Of a stretch of 16,651 nt of DNA, positions 14,287-16,651 are shown piece after piece (position 1 is the stretch's first letter; each line of letters begins with the position of its first letter). Position numbers and translations under genes: made by a program. The DNA is from Clostridiales bacterium (lineage in GTDB: Bacteria; Bacillota; Clostridia; Christensenellales; QALW01): positions 1 to 16,651 of the forward strand of contig JAHAAN010000027.1 of NCBI GenBank assembly GCA_018376855.1, read 5' to 3'. The notes beneath the pieces are model-generated. The model worked only from the letters and a program-made list of their open reading frames with translations. It was not told where the DNA came from and made no database searches.

Positions 14287-14315
14287 ATCATATGGCCGCT
14301 TTATATCCTATGCAA
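14287..14315 (-). promoter_or_regulatory. Promoter of the cysteine-rich protein gene
   Basis: On the minus strand, TTGCAT (14315-14310) and TATGAT (14292-14287) are exactly 17 bp apart, and the ATG at 14266 follows 20 nt later. It falls in the 71-nt gap after the membrane-protein gene, so the gene can be transcribed on its own. Confidence 0.7.
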
Positions 14316-14337
14316 AAACTAAAGGGGGTGTTCTTTT

Positions 14338-14898
14338 TTACGGCGTTGCAGTCGTTGGGGTTCCGATCAGCTGTGTAAAAGCGCCGTAGAGTGCGTTCGG
14401 ATCAGCGAGATCTGCTGTGCCGGTGCGTTTAGCAATGTATTCAGCTCCCGAAAGGCCTTCCCATTTGACAAGCATATGAATTTCGGAGGGAATGGCTGTA
14501 TCGCCGAAATGCGAAAGAATTTTTTGAAAATTTTCTTCGGAGAGCAGAATGCTGCGGGTTTTTTCACTTAGAAATGCAAAAGCTTCCTCTGAGTAGGGGA
14601 CATTGACCAAATAAATAACGGTGATTCCCATATCCTTGGAGACATAATTGGCTTGAATGCTGCTTAATTCGTATTTTTTTCCTTCCGTTTCCATTTGGGA
14701 AAAGGCGGCGTCAATAGAAGGGATGTTGGTGCGCAAATTGGTTTTTCCGTCAAGGTATTTAATGCCGAAGAATGCGCCGGCGGCGATCAGGATAATTAAA
14801 AGAAGACCGACAAACTGTTTAATGATTTTGGTTGCCAGCAGAATGATGATAACAACCGCCAGTACGGCTGCAATTCCGATAATCAGAGTAGTGCTCAT
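14338..14898 (-). CDS. Two-helix membrane protein with extracytoplasmic domain, function unknown
   Basis: A 186-residue protein I cannot assign to a family. Residues about 4-24 (TLIIGIAAVLAVVIIILLAT) and 28-45 (FVGLLLIILIAAGAFFGI) are membrane segments with a short KIIK turn between them. The remaining ~140 residues form one soluble domain with alternating strands and helices (ITVIYLVNVPYSEEAFAFL, IPSEIHMLVKWEG), likely on the same side as the N-terminus. I chose the ATG at 14898, which has AAAGGG 9 nt upstream; longer in-frame starts at 14916 and 15009 have no better site. A TATAAT is present at 14949-14944, with no good -35. The cysteine-rich gene lies 71 nt downstream but has its own promoter, so a shared role is not implied. 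Confidence 0.72.
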   Translation of the reverse strand: MSTTLIIGIAAVLAVVIIILLATKIIKQFVGLLLIILIAAGAFFGIKYLDGKTNLRTNIPSIDAAFSQMETEGKKYELSSIQANYVSKDMGITVIYLVNVPYSEEAFAFLSEKTRSILLSEENFQKILSHFGDTAIPSEIHMLVKWEGLSGAEYIAKRTGTADLADPNALYGAFTQLIGTPTTATP

Positions 14899-15152
14899 AA
14901 AATCAAACCCTTTCATGAAAAATACGGAAAACGGAACATTGTTATTATACGTCTTCCCGCTGAAAATATAATAACAAGAAAATGAAATTAATTCAATCAC
15001 AATTTTCATTTAGAATATATTATTTTGAAGCTCAGAGCCGAAAAAGGCTCAAACAGTGAGGAAACGTGCAAAATAGAAAGTTAATTCCTTTCAAAAGCGG
15101 ATTACGGTGAATTTGAATAAAAAAATCATCAGTTTTGCAGGTGTGCTCGGTG

Positions 15153-15181
15153 TTTACATTCACGGGGGAGTCCGCTATAAT
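15153..15181 (+). promoter_or_regulatory. Promoter of the ABC exporter gene
   Basis: TTTACA (15153-15158) and perfect TATAAT (15176-15181) are 17 bp apart. Transcription would start near 15188, about 150 nt before the ATG at 15339. The region 14950-15150 has only a small GAGCC/GGCTC hairpin (15035-15050) and no gene I can support. Confidence 0.75.
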
Positions 15182-15187
15182 GTACGA

Positions 15188-15338
15188 ACAATAAAAACTG
15201 CCGAAACACGGGGAAAATCCCCATAAAACATGGAAAAATCTTCTAGATGAATGTGAAGAAGACTTTTGATGTGTATAAGGGATTTTATCAAGCAGCGCAA
15301 TGGAGCGCTGCGTTCCGTGCGAAAGGATGGTAGCTGCG
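15188..15338 (+). promoter_or_regulatory. Hairpin-bearing 5' leader of the ABC exporter gene
   Basis: Three local stems can form in the 150-nt leader: a GGGG/CCCC stem around AAAAT (about 15212-15224), a longer one of AAAAATCTTCT with AGAAGACTTTT (about 15233-15275, one mismatch), and GCAGCGC (15292-15298) with GCGCTGC (15305-15311). The second is followed by only a few T, so it is not a clear terminator. No known riboswitch class is recognised. AAAGGATGG, about 11 nt from the ATG, is the ribosome site. Confidence 0.35.
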
Positions 15339-16651
15339 ATGAAGACCCTAAAACAGCTGTTTCGATACTTTAAGCCATATTTGGGAAGCGTTATTCTCTA
15401 TGTTGTGCTTGGCTTTGTCATTACCGGGGTGGCGATGATCAATCCGCAGGTGCAGCGGGTGTTGTTTGATAATCTGCTGCAGGGCGTTCCGTTTGAGGGC
15501 TTTGGGATCGTGCTGCACGGGACTGCGCTTATGGCGGGAATTGCCATCATCATGGTCGTGCAGGCGTTGGCGCAGCAGGCGCTTGGTTATCTGCGTGCGT
15601 ATATCATGCAGAAAACAGCGCAGGATTCCGTGAACGCCATACGGCAGGATCTTTTCAATAAGCTTTTGGATCAATCGCAGGAATTTCTGCACAAACAGAA
15701 TACCGGCGATGTCATGACGATTATCAACGGCGATCCGGAAGTAGTCATGAACTTTTTTGTTGGAATCATTCCCTCTATGTTTCAGGCAACGGTCAGCTGT
15801 ATCGTTGGCGCGATCCTGATCTGCACCATCAATCCGTGGATGCTGCTTGCCACGGTGCTGCCTGCGCCGATCATTATGCTGCTGACAAGGCGGGCCAGCC
15901 GGCGCATTCGCCCCAAGGTGATGGCAACACGCGAGTGTTCGGCGGAGCTTTCCATGTGCGCGCAGGAAAATATCAACGGAATCCGTGTGGTTAAGGCATT
16001 TAACGGCGAGCAGGAGGAGTGCCGTAAGTTTGATAAAGTCAACCGCGGCTTTCTGCAAAGCCAGCTGAATTTTGTTAAAGAGTGGATTGCGTGTTATATT
16101 CCGTTAAATTTGATGTCCTCTATGCCGATGTTTTTAATTAACGTGGTGGGGCTGATGTTAGCGTTCAACGGACAGATGACAGCCGGAGAATTCATGGCGG
16201 TAGGTGGTTATTTCGGCTATGTTACCACGTTTTTTGCCGCTCTTACCGGCTGGATCGGAGCTACGCAGCAAGCGATCATTTCGGCGGAAAAGGTATTCCG
16301 TTTTCTGGAGCAGGGGAGCACTGTTTGTTCCGCGCCGGACGCAGTAAAGCTGGAATCGCCCAAGGTGGATATTCGGCTGGAGAACGTAACTCTTTCTTTT
16401 GATAATAAGAAGGTGCTTGAGGATATCAGCATTGATTTGCCGCGCGGTAAGCATTTGGGCATTATGGGGCGCACAGGCAGCGGAAAAACGATGCTCACCA
16501 ACGTGCTGATGCGCTTTTATGATCCGACTTCGGGAACCGTTACCGTGGACGGAGTTGATGAAAAAATGCTGGATCTGCCGCAGCTGCGGGAAATGTTTTC
16601 GCCTGTTATGCAGGATGTATTTCTGTTTAGTGAAACGGTTGGCAAAAATAT
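15339..16651 (+). CDS. ABC exporter, fused membrane and ATPase domains (3' end cut off)
   Basis: The first 437 codons are present and the frame stays open to the right edge. Residues 1-310 are an exporter-type membrane domain with several hydrophobic stretches (for example VILYVVLGFVITGVAM and IVGAILICTINPWMLLATVL) and the coupling-type ENINGIRVVKAFNGEQEE segment. The ATPase domain begins near 347 with the A-loop-like region LENVTLSFDN, the Walker A box GRTGSGKT near 377-384, and the Q-loop VMQDVFLF near 425. The signature LSGGQ, Walker B and H-loop lie beyond the edge. Such half-transporters usually pair with a second, often adjacent, half; the partner would be downstream. The exported substrate is unknown. 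The start is ATG at 15339 behind AAAGGATGG. Confidence 0.93.
   Translation, partial: MKTLKQLFRYFKPYLGSVILYVVLGFVITGVAMINPQVQRVLFDNLLQGVPFEGFGIVLHGTALMAGIAIIMVVQALAQQALGYLRAYIMQKTAQDSVNAIRQDLFNKLLDQSQEFLHKQNTGDVMTIINGDPEVVMNFFVGIIPSMFQATVSCIVGAILICTINPWMLLATVLPAPIIMLLTRRASRRIRPKVMATRECSAELSMCAQENINGIRVVKAFNGEQEECRKFDKVNRGFLQSQLNFVKEWIACYIPLNLMSSMPMFLINVVGLMLAFNGQMTAGEFMAVGGYFGYVTTFFAALTGWIGATQQAIISAEKVFRFLEQGSTVCSAPDAVKLESPKVDIRLENVTLSFDNKKVLEDISIDLPRGKHLGIMGRTGSGKTMLTNVLMRFYDPTSGTVTVDGVDEKMLDLPQLREMFSPVMQDVFLFSETVGKN

Noticed and set aside
14117..14389. Alanine-rich plus-strand frame opposite the cysteine-rich gene
   Set aside because: It is the antisense shadow of the 27-bp repeats, lacks a ribosome site, and runs over the promoter of the opposite gene.
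15348..16058. 236-residue minus-strand frame at the right end
   Set aside because: It is antisense to the clear ABC exporter and shows no family motifs of its own.

Overview
The window looks like chromosome of an anaerobic Bacillota (Clostridia-type) bacterium. The evidence is Gram-positive-style AGGAGG ribosome sites, TTG and GTG starts, near-consensus sigma-A promoters, an S-box (SAM-I) leader on metK, a two-subunit iron-sulfur fumarase, and a flavin-reductase/rubredoxin fusion. I see no phage, transposase, integrase, CRISPR array, tRNA or rRNA. Most of it is ordinary core genome. The less ordinary parts are a cluster of exported proteins at the left, a leader RNA before a small zinc-ribbon gene, and a cysteine-rich small protein.

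Left part (1-4144, minus strand): four exported proteins. These are the first 71 codons of a secreted protein that runs off the edge, two tandem paralogues with signal peptides and C-terminal membrane anchors, and a predicted beta-propeller lipoprotein. Each has its own promoter, and hairpin terminators separate some of them.

Middle (4244-11940, plus strand): a HAD phosphatase, fumarate hydratase alpha and beta, and a small-multidrug-export family membrane protein lie close together. They are followed by a promoter, a SAM-I riboswitch with a terminator, and then metK, recD2 and a comF-like gene, tightly packed or overlapping. The comF gene is split by what looks like a one-base deletion. A strong promoter with a leader of about 140 nt then drives a 90-residue double zinc-ribbon protein whose codon use suggests high expression, ended by a strong terminator.

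Right part (11941-16651): a maltose/galactoside-type O-acetyltransferase on the plus strand; a gene-free stretch with a large GC-rich palindrome and a terminator; then three minus-strand genes (a high-molecular-weight-rubredoxin-like flavoprotein, a cysteine-rich protein with 27-bp tandem repeats, and an unknown two-helix membrane protein). Finally, a plus-strand ABC exporter subunit with a hairpin-bearing leader runs off the right edge.

How the genes work together: the fumarase pair interconverts fumarate and malate. metK makes SAM and is controlled by SAM through its riboswitch, and recD2 and comF probably share that transcript. The remaining genes are mostly single transcription units without an obvious shared pathway. 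I found no clear new multi-gene system. The best leads are the paralogous surface proteins with a putative triple operator and a lost anchor tail, the zinc-ribbon leader, and the comF frameshift.
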